A DNA stretch of 64,000 bases from an uncultured Clostridia bacterium (lineage in GTDB: Bacteria > Bacillota > Clostridia > Oscillospirales > Acutalibacteraceae): positions 31,012 through 95,011 of the forward strand of contig CALZID010000007.1 in the NCBI GenBank assembly GCA_945787805.1, in the 5' to 3' direction. Under the pieces are notes generated by a model. The model was not told the origin of the DNA, did not search any database, and saw only the letters and a program-made list of their open reading frames with translations. Both the position numbers and the translations under genes were made by a program. Below, in pieces: positions 1-9,853 of this stretch. How positions within the stretch are numbered: the stretch's first letter is position 1; every line of letters begins with the position of its first letter.

Positions 1-894
1 GATTTTCCCGAAGATACTCTTGTAAAAACCGTATCATATAAGGAACTCGAAAAGTATAACAATAACGAAAAAGTTGCGGCAATTGCAGGTTCTCGTGCAA
101 TGGCTATTAAGTGTGCGGATATGAATTTACCGTCGCTTAAACTTTTTCAACTCACAAGTGCGGGTTTTGACGGTGTGCCTTGTGAAAAGTACGCAGAAAA
201 AAATATTGCGGTTGCAAACGCAGGTAAGGTTTATTCCGCACCTATTGCCGAAACAGTGGTTTTCGGAATTCTTCAAACAGCGAAGAAGCTTCGCAGAAAT
301 CCCAATAACAGAAGATTTAAGATTTACCGTCATTATAATTTGATAACCGAACTCAGCGGAAAAAAAGTTCTTATTATGGGTGCGGGTAATATCGGTACTG
401 CGGTTGCCGACAGACTGGGCGGCTTTGATATGATTATCGACGGATATGACCCCTATTGCTCTGAAAAACCGCAGTATTCAAAAATGCTTCGTAATCGTGA
501 AGACCTTAAAAAGGCACTCAAAGATTATGACTACATAGTTTCAACATTACCCGATAATGACGAAACAAGAAGCTCAATAAATAAAGAGTTGTTTGACAGT
601 ATGAAAAAGTCGGCGGTCATTATAAATGTGGGCAGAAAAGCGGTTTTCAACGAAACCGATTTTTATAACGCACTTAAATCGAAGAAAATCGGCGGTGCGG
701 TGCTTGATATGTTTGAAAAAATACCGAATCCGCTGACAAATAAATTCCGCAGACTTAAAAATGTTGTTGTTCTTCCGGGCGTATCCGCAATATCAAAAGA
801 AGTCAATGAAAGGCTTAAAGACTATATGTACAAAAACATAATTGCTTCTCTTAATAACGAAGCGGTTTCAAATGTGATAAATGGAGTGAAATAA
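1..894 (+). CDS. D-2-hydroxyacid dehydrogenase-like protein, 5' truncated by window edge
   Basis: The frame is open from base 1 and the first in-window ATG is at 100, so the true start lies upstream. The visible 297 residues match the NAD-binding and C-terminal part of the D-isomer-specific 2-hydroxyacid dehydrogenase family: the Rossmann motif GAGNIGTAVADRL, then INVGRKAVF with the conserved Arg, then VLDMFEKIPNP with the conserved Glu. The family normally ends with a catalytic His in a context like TPHIAG. Here the matching stretch reads LPGVSAIS, so the His is replaced by Gly (codon at 778-780). The next gene starts on the base after the stop, which points to one operon with the polysaccharide locus. 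The substrate cannot be told, and loss of the His makes ordinary dehydrogenase activity doubtful. Confidence 0.8.
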   Translation, partial: DFPEDTLVKTVSYKELEKYNNNEKVAAIAGSRAMAIKCADMNLPSLKLFQLTSAGFDGVPCEKYAEKNIAVANAGKVYSAPIAETVVFGILQTAKKLRRNPNNRRFKIYRHYNLITELSGKKVLIMGAGNIGTAVADRLGGFDMIIDGYDPYCSEKPQYSKMLRNREDLKKALKDYDYIVSTLPDNDETRSSINKELFDSMKKSAVIINVGRKAVFNETDFYNALKSKKIGGAVLDMFEKIPNPLTNKFRRLKNVVVLPGVSAISKEVNERLKDYMYKNIIASLNNEAVSNVINGVK

Positions 895-1854
895 ATGTTT
901 TTCAGCGTAGTTGTACCCGTATATAATGTTGAAAAGTATCTTTGTGAATGTGTTGACAGTATATTGTCACAAACCTTTACGGATTTTGAACTTATTCTTG
1001 TTGATGACGGCAGTAAAGATTCAAGCGGAGAAATCTGCGACGAATATGCACAAAAAGACAGCAGAGTTAAGGTTATTCATAAAGAAAATGGCGGACAATC
1101 TACTGCAAGAAATACAGGCATAAAAGCCGCTAACGGTCAATATGCTATTTTCATTGACAGTGACGATTTATATTGTGATAATCATTTTTTTGAAGATATA
1201 AAAAACATATCAACAGATAATCCGGATATAATTGTTTTTCGTTATTGTAAATATTATGAAGACGGAAAAACAGATGATTGCGGAATAAGTCTTGATGACC
1301 TTGATAGCGGTAATAAAACAGATTTTCTTCGTGAATTGGTTCGCCGTGACGCATTCTTTTGTTCTTGCTGGTCCAAATGTACCCGTATGAGTATTCTAAA
1401 AGATAATAATATTGAGTTTGATACAAATCTTTCTTGTGAAGATATGGATTGGTACTATAATGTTGTGTCAAAAGCAGAAAAATTTGAAGTGATTGATAAA
1501 CCTTATGTTTATTACCGTCAGCGTGAAAATTCAGTAACATCATCTTTCAAAAAGAAAAGCATTACTGACTACATATATACAATAAACAAATGGAGCGATG
1601 AATTTAAGAGTATTGAGAATGAAAGTGAAAAGGAAGTAATGCTTTCATCACTTGCAAAACTATATTGTAATTTGATTATTTCATATTCAAGACATTCAAA
1701 AGAACTAAAAGATTGCAAGAATGAGATTTTTTCGTTTAAGTGGATTTTGAATTATGACCTTAATCCGAGAACAAAGATTATCAGTAAATTTGCAAAAATA
1801 TTCGGTCTTAGCATAACTTGTACATTACTTAAAATTCTTGAAAAGGTAAGGTGA
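895..1854 (+). CDS. Family 2 (GT-A) glycosyltransferase
   Basis: A 319-residue cytoplasmic glycosyltransferase of the GT2 fold that should transfer a sugar from a nucleotide donor during repeat-unit assembly. The N-terminus shows the classic pattern: FSVVVPVYNVEKYL, then LILVDDGSKDSSG, then NGGQSTARNTGIKAA, then the metal-binding DSDD at IFIDSDDLY. A later ED-type motif (SCEDMDWYY) could hold the catalytic base. The ATG follows the upstream stop directly and the TGA overlaps the next GTG start, so it is translationally coupled on both sides. Donor and acceptor sugars cannot be read from sequence. Confidence 0.93.
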   Translation: MFFSVVVPVYNVEKYLCECVDSILSQTFTDFELILVDDGSKDSSGEICDEYAQKDSRVKVIHKENGGQSTARNTGIKAANGQYAIFIDSDDLYCDNHFFEDIKNISTDNPDIIVFRYCKYYEDGKTDDCGISLDDLDSGNKTDFLRELVRRDAFFCSCWSKCTRMSILKDNNIEFDTNLSCEDMDWYYNVVSKAEKFEVIDKPYVYYRQRENSVTSSFKKKSITDYIYTINKWSDEFKSIENESEKEVMLSSLAKLYCNLIISYSRHSKELKDCKNEIFSFKWILNYDLNPRTKIISKFAKIFGLSITCTLLKILEKVR

Positions 1855-3143
1855 GCCACTTGGAATATCCAAAGGTGCTTGTTGTGGGTATTAACCCATG
1901 GATTGATAACACGGGAATAAATACACTCATCAATTTCTTTGATGGGTGGGATAAAAGTTCATTAGCTCACATTTACACAAGAGCAAAATTGCCAAACACT
2001 CATATTTGTGATAAATTTTTCAGAATTTCAGAGCCAAAGGTTATGAAAAGCGTTATTAAACGAAATATAAAAACAGGCGATGAAGTTCAAAATACTCTTG
2101 AAACCGCAACAGAATCTGTACAAGAAAATCAAATTTACGGTAAGAAACACAGTGAACTTATGACTCTTGCAAGAGAATTTGTATGGCTTTTAGGTAAATG
2201 GAGAACAAAAGAACTTGATAAATTCCTTGACGATTTTGATGCAGACGTGCTTTTCTTCCCAGTTTATTCAACAGTATATATGAACAGGTTGCAAAATTAT
2301 ATAAGAAGATATACTAAAAAGCCTGTCGTTCTTTATGTGTCCGATGACAATTATTCATATAAATCAATCGCAAAAACGCCAATCTCATTTTTTTCAAGAT
2401 TTTGGCTCAGAACACAAGAAAAGAAGCTTTTTAAGAGTGCGTCAAAAATAATGGTTATTTCACCGAAACAGAAAGAAGAATATGATAATCTATTCGGTAC
2501 AAACAGCGTTATTATGACAAAGGGTATTGACTATTCCCAAGTGACTTTTGAAGAAAAGCCCTTGAATAATCCAATCAAAATGGTATATACGGGAAAACTC
2601 ATTATAGGCAGAGGTATATCCCTTGCAAAAATTGCAGAGGCTATGGGAGATATAAACAAAGACAAAACAAAAATCGAACTTGATATATATACAACCGATA
2701 CCCTGACTCCGCAGCAAGAAAAAGAACTTAACCGCAACGGTTGCTCTGTCAAAGGTGCTTTGAAGCTTGACGAAGTTCAGAAAGTCCAGAAAGAAGCGGA
2801 TATTCTGGTGTTTGTTGAAAGCCTTGAAAACAAATTCAAATATACCGCAAGACTTTCATTCTCAACAAAAATTACAGATTACCTTAAAAACGGAAAATGT
2901 ATTTTTGCCATAGGCGACAAAGAAATTGCTCCCATTGATTACTTTAACCGTTATGACTCTGCAATTACCGCAACAAGTTATGAAGAAATCGGCGAAAAAC
3001 TTAAAATGCTTGTCGAAAATCCCGAAATTATTTCCGAATACAGCAGAAAAGCTTTTGAGTGTGGCAAAGAAAATCATAATAAAGAAAAAATGAATGAAAT
3101 AATGCTTAATACTATGAAAAGAGCAGCCGGAGAAAAAATATGA
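1851..3143 (+). CDS. GT-B (family 4-like) glycosyltransferase
   Basis: A 430-residue protein starting with GTG inside a GTGA overlap with the preceding gene; a TTG at 1861 is an alternative start. The N-terminal half is divergent. The C-terminal half has GT4-like features: KMVYTGKLIIGRGISLAKI as the donor-domain entry, a long Rossmann-like segment, and a terminal EYSRKAFECGKENHNKEKM helix. I infer a membrane-associated transferase acting on the lipid-linked repeat unit. It overlaps the next gene by four bases (ATGA). Family assignment is good; the reaction is unknown. Confidence 0.8.
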   Translation: MSHLEYPKVLVVGINPWIDNTGINTLINFFDGWDKSSLAHIYTRAKLPNTHICDKFFRISEPKVMKSVIKRNIKTGDEVQNTLETATESVQENQIYGKKHSELMTLAREFVWLLGKWRTKELDKFLDDFDADVLFFPVYSTVYMNRLQNYIRRYTKKPVVLYVSDDNYSYKSIAKTPISFFSRFWLRTQEKKLFKSASKIMVISPKQKEEYDNLFGTNSVIMTKGIDYSQVTFEEKPLNNPIKMVYTGKLIIGRGISLAKIAEAMGDINKDKTKIELDIYTTDTLTPQQEKELNRNGCSVKGALKLDEVQKVQKEADILVFVESLENKFKYTARLSFSTKITDYLKNGKCIFAIGDKEIAPIDYFNRYDSAITATSYEEIGEKLKMLVENPEIISEYSRKAFECGKENHNKEKMNEIMLNTMKRAAGEKI

Positions 3144-4201
3144 ACACACAAAAACTGACAAGAAAAAATTACTGGTCGTTGGATGTTGCAAAGTTTTTTT
3201 GCGCAATACTGATAATATCGGCTCATTTTGCATCGGAATGGGGTAATTTTCCCACAATTATTGATTATGCCTTTTCTCTTTATGTTATAGCAGTGCCCTT
3301 CTTTTTCTGTTGCAGCGGATTTTTGTTTTTCAAAAAACTGAATGCATTACAGGCAAAAGAAGAAAAGAAAAAATATTTCATTCAATATGAAAAAAGAATA
3401 TGGATAATGTACGGACTTTGGTCAGCGGTATATTTTATTCATGTGGTATATGGTTGGGTTACAAAAGGTTTTAGTTTTATGAAACTTCTGCGATATCTTC
3501 ACATGGCAGTTGTAATACAAACCTATTCAACAATATGGTTTTTACCTGCGTTGGCAATAGGAATTGCAGTTACATATTTTCTTGTAACAAAATTTTCTAA
3601 AAGGCAAATTATAGTGATTTCTACATTGTTATACATATTTGGTATGTTGGGATATACATATTATTTTGTTGTGGAAAACACACCAATTGGGGGTTTCTAT
3701 GACATTTATCTCATAGCATTTAAGACAACACGAAACGGTATTTTCAATGCAGTACCATTTATCTTTATGGGATATATAATTGCATTAAAAGATGAAATAA
3801 TCCCATCAATCAAAGGCTTCTTTAAATATGCAATTCCCGCAGGCATTTCACTTGTTTTGCTGATTGCAGAGGCGTTTGTTCTTAAATTAAAGTTTAATGT
3901 TACGGGAATGGACATCGGAATTTTCATCGTACCGTTTACTTATTTCTTTATAATGGCAGTTATGCATATTGACCTGAAAGAAAATAAAGCGTGGCTCTGG
4001 TGCAGAAAACTAAGTCTTTTAATTTTTGTAACACAAAGACTCTTCTTATCAATGCTTCCAGAATTTTTTCCGAGCATATTTGAGAAAATCTATGCAAACA
4101 GTTATATAGGACTTGTGGCTGTTATTGGTATGACAATCGCATTTTCGGTGATATTTGTACTGTTAAGTAATAAAGTTAAGTTTCTAAAAAAGATGATGTG
4201 A
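3140..4201 (+). CDS. Acyltransferase family 3 integral membrane protein
   Basis: A 353-residue polytopic membrane protein with about ten hydrophobic segments. The opening KNYWSLDVAKFFCAILIIS is typical of acyltransferase-3 (OafA/WecH-like) proteins, where an early Arg/His pair in helix 1 and 2 is used for acyl transfer. Here SAHFASEW supplies the His. Such enzymes add acetyl or other acyl groups to extracytoplasmic polysaccharide or lipid-linked sugars. It starts in an ATGA overlap with the previous gene and is followed by a strong AGGAGG site for the next one. Modification of this locus's polysaccharide is the natural inference. Confidence 0.85.
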   Translation: MNTQKLTRKNYWSLDVAKFFCAILIISAHFASEWGNFPTIIDYAFSLYVIAVPFFFCCSGFLFFKKLNALQAKEEKKKYFIQYEKRIWIMYGLWSAVYFIHVVYGWVTKGFSFMKLLRYLHMAVVIQTYSTIWFLPALAIGIAVTYFLVTKFSKRQIIVISTLLYIFGMLGYTYYFVVENTPIGGFYDIYLIAFKTTRNGIFNAVPFIFMGYIIALKDEIIPSIKGFFKYAIPAGISLVLLIAEAFVLKLKFNVTGMDIGIFIVPFTYFFIMAVMHIDLKENKAWLWCRKLSLLIFVTQRLFLSMLPEFFPSIFEKIYANSYIGLVAVIGMTIAFSVIFVLLSNKVKFLKKMM

Positions 4202-4223
4202 TTTTTGAAAAGGAGGTTTGAAT

Positions 4224-6650
4224 ATGAAAATATTGCAGATAAACGCAGTATACGGCGTGGGCAGTACCGGTGTAATAGTTGAAGATTTGCATAATCTGTC
4301 TTTGTCAAAGGGAATAGACTCTTATGTTGCATATTCAACCTCACCGAAAAATCATGATGAAATTGTCAACGGCTATAAAATCGGAAATGTTTTAAGTAAA
4401 AAACTTCACGCAGTGCTTTGCAGGGTTAGCGGAAAGCAAGGTTATTTCTCGCGATATGATACGAAAAAACTGATAAATCACATTGAAAAAATTAATCCGG
4501 ATATTATTCATCTGCACAATCTTCACAGTAACTATATTAATGTCAATATGTTGCTTCATTATATTGCAGAAAAAAATATCGCAACCGTGATTACGCTTCA
4601 CGACTGTTGGTTCTATACAGGGGGATGTTTCTATTATGAAAATGCCGACTGTAAAGGTTGGATGAAAAATTGCGGTAACTGTCCGAAGCGTTATCTTGAA
4701 ATTCCCGCTTTCATTAAAGACGGTTCTGCCGATATTCTGGCCGACAGAAAAAAATATGTGGGCGATATAAAAAATCTCACTCTTGTGGGCGTTTCAAACT
4801 GGATTGCCGATGAAGCAAGACAATCTTTCTTAAAGGATAAAAACATAGTTACAATATATAACGGAATTGACACAGAGTGGTTTTCATATACTCCGTCAGA
4901 TTTCCGTGAAAGATATAATTTACAGAATAAATTTGTAATATTGGGCGCTGCAAATAAATGGCTTAAACCCGAAAACAGCGAAACTCTTGAATATTTTTCA
5001 AAAAATCTTCCCGAAGATTGTGCACTGGTGATAATCGGGTGTGTAAAAGACGACAAAGACAGGCTTCCCCGGAATGTTGTGGCAATAGATTATGTCAGTG
5101 ACCGTGATGAACTCAGAAAAATATATTCTGCATGTGATGTTTTTGCAAACTGCACCAGAGAAGACACATTGTCGCTGATAAATATCGAACCTCAGTCCTG
5201 CGGAACTCCGTCAGTGACTTATGACAATACAGGGGTAAAAGAAACGGTTGACAATAAATGCGGATTTTCAGTTCCTACGGGGGATTACAAACTGTTCTTT
5301 GAAACAATTATGAAAATCAAAGAAAAGGGCAAGTCCGCCTTTTCCGCCGACTGCTCAAAATGGGCAAGAGCAAAGTTCGACCGTGATGAAAATTACGAAC
5401 AGTATATTGAATTATATAATGAGATTATCAGAAAGAAAAAAGATAATAAGAAAGTAATGCATATCAACGCAGTTTACGGCGTAGGCAGTACAGGTGTAAT
5501 AGTTGAAGATTTGCACAATTTGGCACTGTCAAAAGGCATTGACTCCTATGTTTCATATTCCACTTCACCTATTAGTGCCGAAAAAATTACAAACGGTTAT
5601 AAAATCGGTTCGCTTATCAGCAAAAAACTTCACGCAGTACTTTGCAGAATCAACGGAAAACAAGGCTATTTTTCACAATTCGACACAAAAAAACTGATAA
5701 AACACATCGACAAAATTAAGCCCGACATAGTTCATCTTCATAATTTACATAGTAATTATATTCATCTGAATATGTTGTTGGACTATTTAGATAGGAAAAA
5801 TATAAAAACAATTATCACCTTGCATGATTGTTGGTTTTATACCGGCGGTTGTTTTCATTATACAGCCGACAATTGTTCAAAGTGGTTGGAAAAATGCGGT
5901 AACTGTCCCAAAAAAAATGGAGATACACCGGCATATTTCAAAGATAATTCTGCCAAGATTCTTAGCGACAGAAAAAAATACTTTGGCAAAATAAAAGATT
6001 TAACTGTGGTGGGTGTGTCAGATTGGATTGTGGAAGAATCACAGCGAACATTTCTCAGTAACAGAAAAAAATGTACAATTTATAATGGTGTGGATACAAA
6101 ATTCTTTGTCAATACACCGTCGGATTTTCGTAAAAAACATAATTTAGAGAATAGATTTGTTATTCTCGCTGCTGCAAACAAGTGGCTTAAACCTATAAAT
6201 AAAAAGACTTTTGATTATGTAACAAAAAATCTTCCGGAAGATTCGGTTATTGTAATGATTGGTTGTAACGAGTCACAAAAATCGCAATTACCGTCAAATG
6301 TGATTCCCCTTGATTATATAAGCAGCCGTGATGAGCTCCGCAAGGTTTATTCCGCTTGCGATGTGTTTGCAAACTGCACAAGAGAAGAGTCAATGTCACT
6401 TATAAATGTTGAAACACAATCTTGCGGAACACCTACTATCACTTATGAAAATACAGGGGCAAAAGAAACAGTTGACGGTAAATGCGGCTTTTCGGTTGAA
6501 AATGGTGATGAAGTAAAGTTCTTAGAAACCATTCTTAAGGTTAAAGGAATAGGCAAAGAGAATTTGTCTGATGCTTGTCGCAAATGGGTTGAAGAAAATT
6601 TTGACCGTGATAAAAACTACGAAAAATATATTGATTTATATCGTGAATGA
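4224..6650 (+). CDS. Tandem-duplicated fused glycosyltransferase (two GT4 copies in one chain)
   Basis: The start is taken as the ATG at 4224 because AGGAGG lies at 4211-4216; an in-frame TTG at 4218 is less likely. The 808 residues are two complete GT4-type units laid head to tail with an offset of 408 residues (1224 bases). INAVYGVGSTGVIVEDLHNL appears at residue 6 and again near 414. ITLHDCWFYTGGCF, the GNCPK cysteines, TIYNG and FANCTRE all recur at the same spacing. The usual GT4 EX7E motif is intact in unit 2 (Glu at residue 722), while unit 1 has Asp at the first position (residue 314). The linker is a short Lys-rich stretch without a stop. Either unit could be the working enzyme, or both could add similar sugars in sequence. 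Confidence 0.9.
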   Translation: MKILQINAVYGVGSTGVIVEDLHNLSLSKGIDSYVAYSTSPKNHDEIVNGYKIGNVLSKKLHAVLCRVSGKQGYFSRYDTKKLINHIEKINPDIIHLHNLHSNYINVNMLLHYIAEKNIATVITLHDCWFYTGGCFYYENADCKGWMKNCGNCPKRYLEIPAFIKDGSADILADRKKYVGDIKNLTLVGVSNWIADEARQSFLKDKNIVTIYNGIDTEWFSYTPSDFRERYNLQNKFVILGAANKWLKPENSETLEYFSKNLPEDCALVIIGCVKDDKDRLPRNVVAIDYVSDRDELRKIYSACDVFANCTREDTLSLINIEPQSCGTPSVTYDNTGVKETVDNKCGFSVPTGDYKLFFETIMKIKEKGKSAFSADCSKWARAKFDRDENYEQYIELYNEIIRKKKDNKKVMHINAVYGVGSTGVIVEDLHNLALSKGIDSYVSYSTSPISAEKITNGYKIGSLISKKLHAVLCRINGKQGYFSQFDTKKLIKHIDKIKPDIVHLHNLHSNYIHLNMLLDYLDRKNIKTIITLHDCWFYTGGCFHYTADNCSKWLEKCGNCPKKNGDTPAYFKDNSAKILSDRKKYFGKIKDLTVVGVSDWIVEESQRTFLSNRKKCTIYNGVDTKFFVNTPSDFRKKHNLENRFVILAAANKWLKPINKKTFDYVTKNLPEDSVIVMIGCNESQKSQLPSNVIPLDYISSRDELRKVYSACDVFANCTREESMSLINVETQSCGTPTITYENTGAKETVDGKCGFSVENGDEVKFLETILKVKGIGKENLSDACRKWVEENFDRDKNYEKYIDLYRE

Positions 6651-6662
6651 GGTATTCATAAG

Positions 6663-7877
6663 ATGTTAAAAAGAAATCAAACAACAATTACATCATATAT
6701 TGAAATCGGTATAATAATGTTGTTTTCGCTTTATTGTATTTTACCGTCTGCTAATAACTCAATAAACTTTATGCTGATTTTGATGTTTGTTGCAGTGTAT
6801 ATAGCATACATCTTTTTTAAAAATTTTGAAGGTGCAAAAGTAATAATGGCTTTTGTTGCTGTTATTGCGTTGTTGGCGTTGATAAAAACATTATTGACAG
6901 ATACACAAACAATTACCGGCGGTGTAAAGATTAAACAGTTTTTCTCATTGTTCTACCAATATATTTTTATGTTTATCCCGCTATTCCTTTTTTGGCGTAT
7001 AAAAAATACAGCAAGTCACAGACAACAAAAGTTTATTCTTCTTTTCGTTTCTGCAATAATAGCTTATGTTATTTTTCAAACTATGCAAGAAGTAACGATT
7101 AACCCCAATGCAATGAGAAGTTGGGCAGAATTTGAAGAACTTGCAAAAGAAAATGTTGCTAACTATTATTTTGTATATGCAATTCCGATTATAATTGTTG
7201 CTATAACTACGGTGTTTAGAAAACTTAATATTATCTTAAAGATTTTAGCAATAGCTGCAATTTTAATTTTGATGAATTTCTTATTAAAAGCGCAATATAC
7301 TTTGGCTTTGCTTATTACCGTAATAGGAATAATAATTCAACTTTATTGCTCTATTAAAAATCAAATTTTTAAGATAATTTTTGTTTTTATAACAATTTTG
7401 ACCATGTTCTTTTTGCCTTATTTGTTATTATTCTTTTCAGAAACTGTAGAGTCAACTCAAATATCGTTGAGATTATATGAATTATATGTATTTTTTAGTT
7501 CAGGTGATACAAGCGGATACAACTTGAACGGAAGATTGACTTTATACGAAAAAAGCATTATAGCTTTCCTTAAAAGTCCTATTTGGGGTAACAGATATTT
7601 GGATTTCAATGGTCACGCAACATTTTTGGTTGAGTTGGCTGAAACAGGGCTTTTAGGCTCTATTCCATTCTTGTATCTTGTTATTTCGGCATATAACAAA
7701 GCAAAAGGATTGTTAGGTGAAAATGCAAAAAGAATATTTTATGCATTTTTCTGTTGGGTGTGTATGGGACTTACAAATCCTATTCACAGTTCCCTTCCCG
7801 TTGCCTTTGCCATGTGGTTTATCGCACCCTTGGCAATAGAAGTTTTCTATAGTAATAAAGGAGATGTTAGACGATGA
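6663..7877 (+). CDS. O-antigen ligase/polymerase family membrane protein (Wzy-like)
   Basis: A 404-residue protein with roughly eleven hydrophobic helices and one larger extracytoplasmic loop. Near the C-terminus the motif GHATFLVELAETGLLG matches the Wzy_C signature (H-x2-hydrophobic-E-x-G-L-x-G) of O-antigen polymerases and ligases. In this locus the likely job is polymerising lipid-linked repeat units outside the membrane. It overlaps the following gene by four bases. A second polymerase-type protein of another family (EpsG) lies at 11408, so the two may serve different chains or one may be redundant. Confidence 0.82.
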   Translation: MLKRNQTTITSYIEIGIIMLFSLYCILPSANNSINFMLILMFVAVYIAYIFFKNFEGAKVIMAFVAVIALLALIKTLLTDTQTITGGVKIKQFFSLFYQYIFMFIPLFLFWRIKNTASHRQQKFILLFVSAIIAYVIFQTMQEVTINPNAMRSWAEFEELAKENVANYYFVYAIPIIIVAITTVFRKLNIILKILAIAAILILMNFLLKAQYTLALLITVIGIIIQLYCSIKNQIFKIIFVFITILTMFFLPYLLLFFSETVESTQISLRLYELYVFFSSGDTSGYNLNGRLTLYEKSIIAFLKSPIWGNRYLDFNGHATFLVELAETGLLGSIPFLYLVISAYNKAKGLLGENAKRIFYAFFCWVCMGLTNPIHSSLPVAFAMWFIAPLAIEVFYSNKGDVRR

Positions 7878-8866
7878 AAAAAGAATGGAAAATTGATGTT
7901 CCGGTTTTACTTATTTTTTTTGCAAGACCCGATACTCTTGAAAAAGTGTTTGCATCAATTAAAGAAGCAAGACCCAGTAAATTGCTTTTGTGGCAAGACG
8001 GCCCAAGAGAGAACAGACCGGATGATATCGAAAATATAGAGAAATGCCGTAAAATTGTTGAAGATATTGATTGGGATTGTGAAGTACATAAAGTGTATAA
8101 CGAGAAAAACTTTGGATGTGACCCTTCAACTTTTTATGCAGACAGATGGGCGTTTTCAATAGTAGATAAGTGCATAGTTTTAGAAGATGACCAAATGCCG
8201 TCTCAATCTTATTTTAGATATTGCAAAGAATTGTTGGACAAATATGAAAATGATACAAGAATAAGCCATATTTGCGGATATAACACATTTGCTAACGCAG
8301 AGTGGTGTGAAGATGATTATTTGTTTGCTCATACAGGTACAGGTGCATGGGCAAGTTGGCGTCGTGTTGCTGAGAATTGGGATTCCGAATATACATTTTT
8401 AGAAAAAGAAAGTGCTATGTATAACTTAGAAGAGCAATATGGTAAAAAGAGCAATATGTGGGTAAATTATGCTACTCGACACAAAAAAACAGGAAAAGCT
8501 CATTGGGAATCAATTGTTGGTATGAATGCTCATTTGCAGTCACAATTTGTAATCATACCAAAGAGAAACTTAGTAAAAAATCTTGGCATAAGCGAAAATG
8601 CCACTCATGCAAGTGTATCAGATTTAGATTTGATACCTAAAAAAGACCGTATGATTTATTTGAATGATGCACAGGAAATAGAATTTCCCTTAAAGCATCC
8701 TAAATATGTTTTGCTTGATGATAAGTATGATAAAATGAGAGAAAAAGAGAATAATCCAACCAATTTGAATAAATTCTTAAAAAAGGTGGAGTTTGCCTTT
8801 TATTTGTTAAAGAATGGTAGAATTTCACATATTAGCAAAACAATAGAAAAGAAACTTTATAAGTAA
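7874..8866 (+). CDS. GT-A glycosyltransferase of the HlpA-like type
   Basis: A 330-residue protein starting at an ATGA overlap, preceded by AAAGGAG. It opens with VPVLLIFFARPDTLEKVF and LLLWQDGPRENR. The metal-binding motif is ED-D-containing: CIVLEDDQMPSQSYF. The later HTGTGAWASWRR resembles the acceptor loop of this group, which has been annotated as hemolysin-activation or sugar-transferase proteins in polysaccharide loci. Cytoplasmic, one domain, no signal peptide. Donor and linkage are unknown. Confidence 0.8.
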   Translation: MKKEWKIDVPVLLIFFARPDTLEKVFASIKEARPSKLLLWQDGPRENRPDDIENIEKCRKIVEDIDWDCEVHKVYNEKNFGCDPSTFYADRWAFSIVDKCIVLEDDQMPSQSYFRYCKELLDKYENDTRISHICGYNTFANAEWCEDDYLFAHTGTGAWASWRRVAENWDSEYTFLEKESAMYNLEEQYGKKSNMWVNYATRHKKTGKAHWESIVGMNAHLQSQFVIIPKRNLVKNLGISENATHASVSDLDLIPKKDRMIYLNDAQEIEFPLKHPKYVLLDDKYDKMREKENNPTNLNKFLKKVEFAFYLLKNGRISHISKTIEKKLYK

Positions 8867-8915
8867 ATATTATGAACTGTAACATAAATAATAAGCTTTG
8901 AGAGGAATAACATTT

Positions 8916-9830
8916 ATGAAAATGGATTTTTGGGAGCGAGTAATGCTCATAGAAGGTGTTAGAATTCCTGTTTTAGGTGGAATTCTTTATCGTATGCTCT
9001 GTAAAAAGGCACGAAAAGATGTTGAAAAGATAAATATAAAAGATTTGAGCTTGAACAAAGAGCCAAGAGAGACAGAATTAGTGTTTACTTTGACATCTTT
9101 TCCCGACAGAATAGACACTGTTCAATATACATTGAGAACACTTTTTAATCAAAGCATGAAACCCGACAGAGTGATTTTGTGGCTAGCAGAAGAAGAGTTC
9201 CAAGGTGTTGAATTGCCACAAAGTATTAAAGATTTTCAAAGTATTGGGCTTGAAGTAAGATACTGCGAAAATATGTTTGGACACAAGCGATATTATAAAT
9301 TATTACCTGAGCAAAAAGAAAATGAATTGATAGTGATGTTTGACGATGATATTCTTTTTCAAAAGTACACAGTTGAGCGTTTGTATGATAAATGGGAAAA
9401 ATATCCTGACTGTATTGTTTGCGAGCGAGGTCAAGTTATGACATTTACAGATAATAAAGTTATGAACCCTGGTCGATGGTCATCTACAAGTGCAATAGGC
9501 GTTAATGACCCGTCATTTAGAATTTTAGCATCACCGGGCGGAGCTTGCTTATTGCCTTATAATGCTTTGTATAAAGACGCAACAAATACCGCAATAATTA
9601 ATGAAATTGCACTTAAAACAGGTGATATTTGGTTAATGTTTATGGCGGTGGCTAATGATACAAAAATTATTCGTTCACACAAAAATCATAGAACCTTTAT
9701 TCAATATGAAGATAAACAAACCGTGCAATTGGGTCACGAAGCAATTTACCAAGGTCGTTATGAAAAGACATTTGCGGAACTATCTAAAAAATATCCACAT
9801 GCATACGAAAATATGATGTCTGAATTTTAA
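8916..9830 (+). CDS. GT-A glycosyltransferase, GT2-like
   Basis: The ATG at 8916 is chosen because AGAGGA lies just before it; an in-frame TTG at 8898 has no site. The 304-residue product carries VFTLTSFPDRIDTVQYTLRT, a sequence typical of a small family of capsule transferases, then FNQSMKPDRVILWLAEEEF and the metal-binding DDD in LIVMFDDDILFQK. A late GDIWLMFMAVAND segment probably forms the acceptor side. It is separated from the preceding gene by 49 bases and from the flippase by 23, so it is still within the same transcription unit by spacing. Confidence 0.8.
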   Translation: MKMDFWERVMLIEGVRIPVLGGILYRMLCKKARKDVEKINIKDLSLNKEPRETELVFTLTSFPDRIDTVQYTLRTLFNQSMKPDRVILWLAEEEFQGVELPQSIKDFQSIGLEVRYCENMFGHKRYYKLLPEQKENELIVMFDDDILFQKYTVERLYDKWEKYPDCIVCERGQVMTFTDNKVMNPGRWSSTSAIGVNDPSFRILASPGGACLLPYNALYKDATNTAIINEIALKTGDIWLMFMAVANDTKIIRSHKNHRTFIQYEDKQTVQLGHEAIYQGRYEKTFAELSKKYPHAYENMMSEF

Positions 9831-9853
9831 TTAAAGAAAAAAAGGTGTAATAT

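Noticed and set aside
1151-1543. A 130-codon open frame opposite the first GT2 gene
   Set aside because: It is antisense to a clear glycosyltransferase and has no motif or ribosome site.
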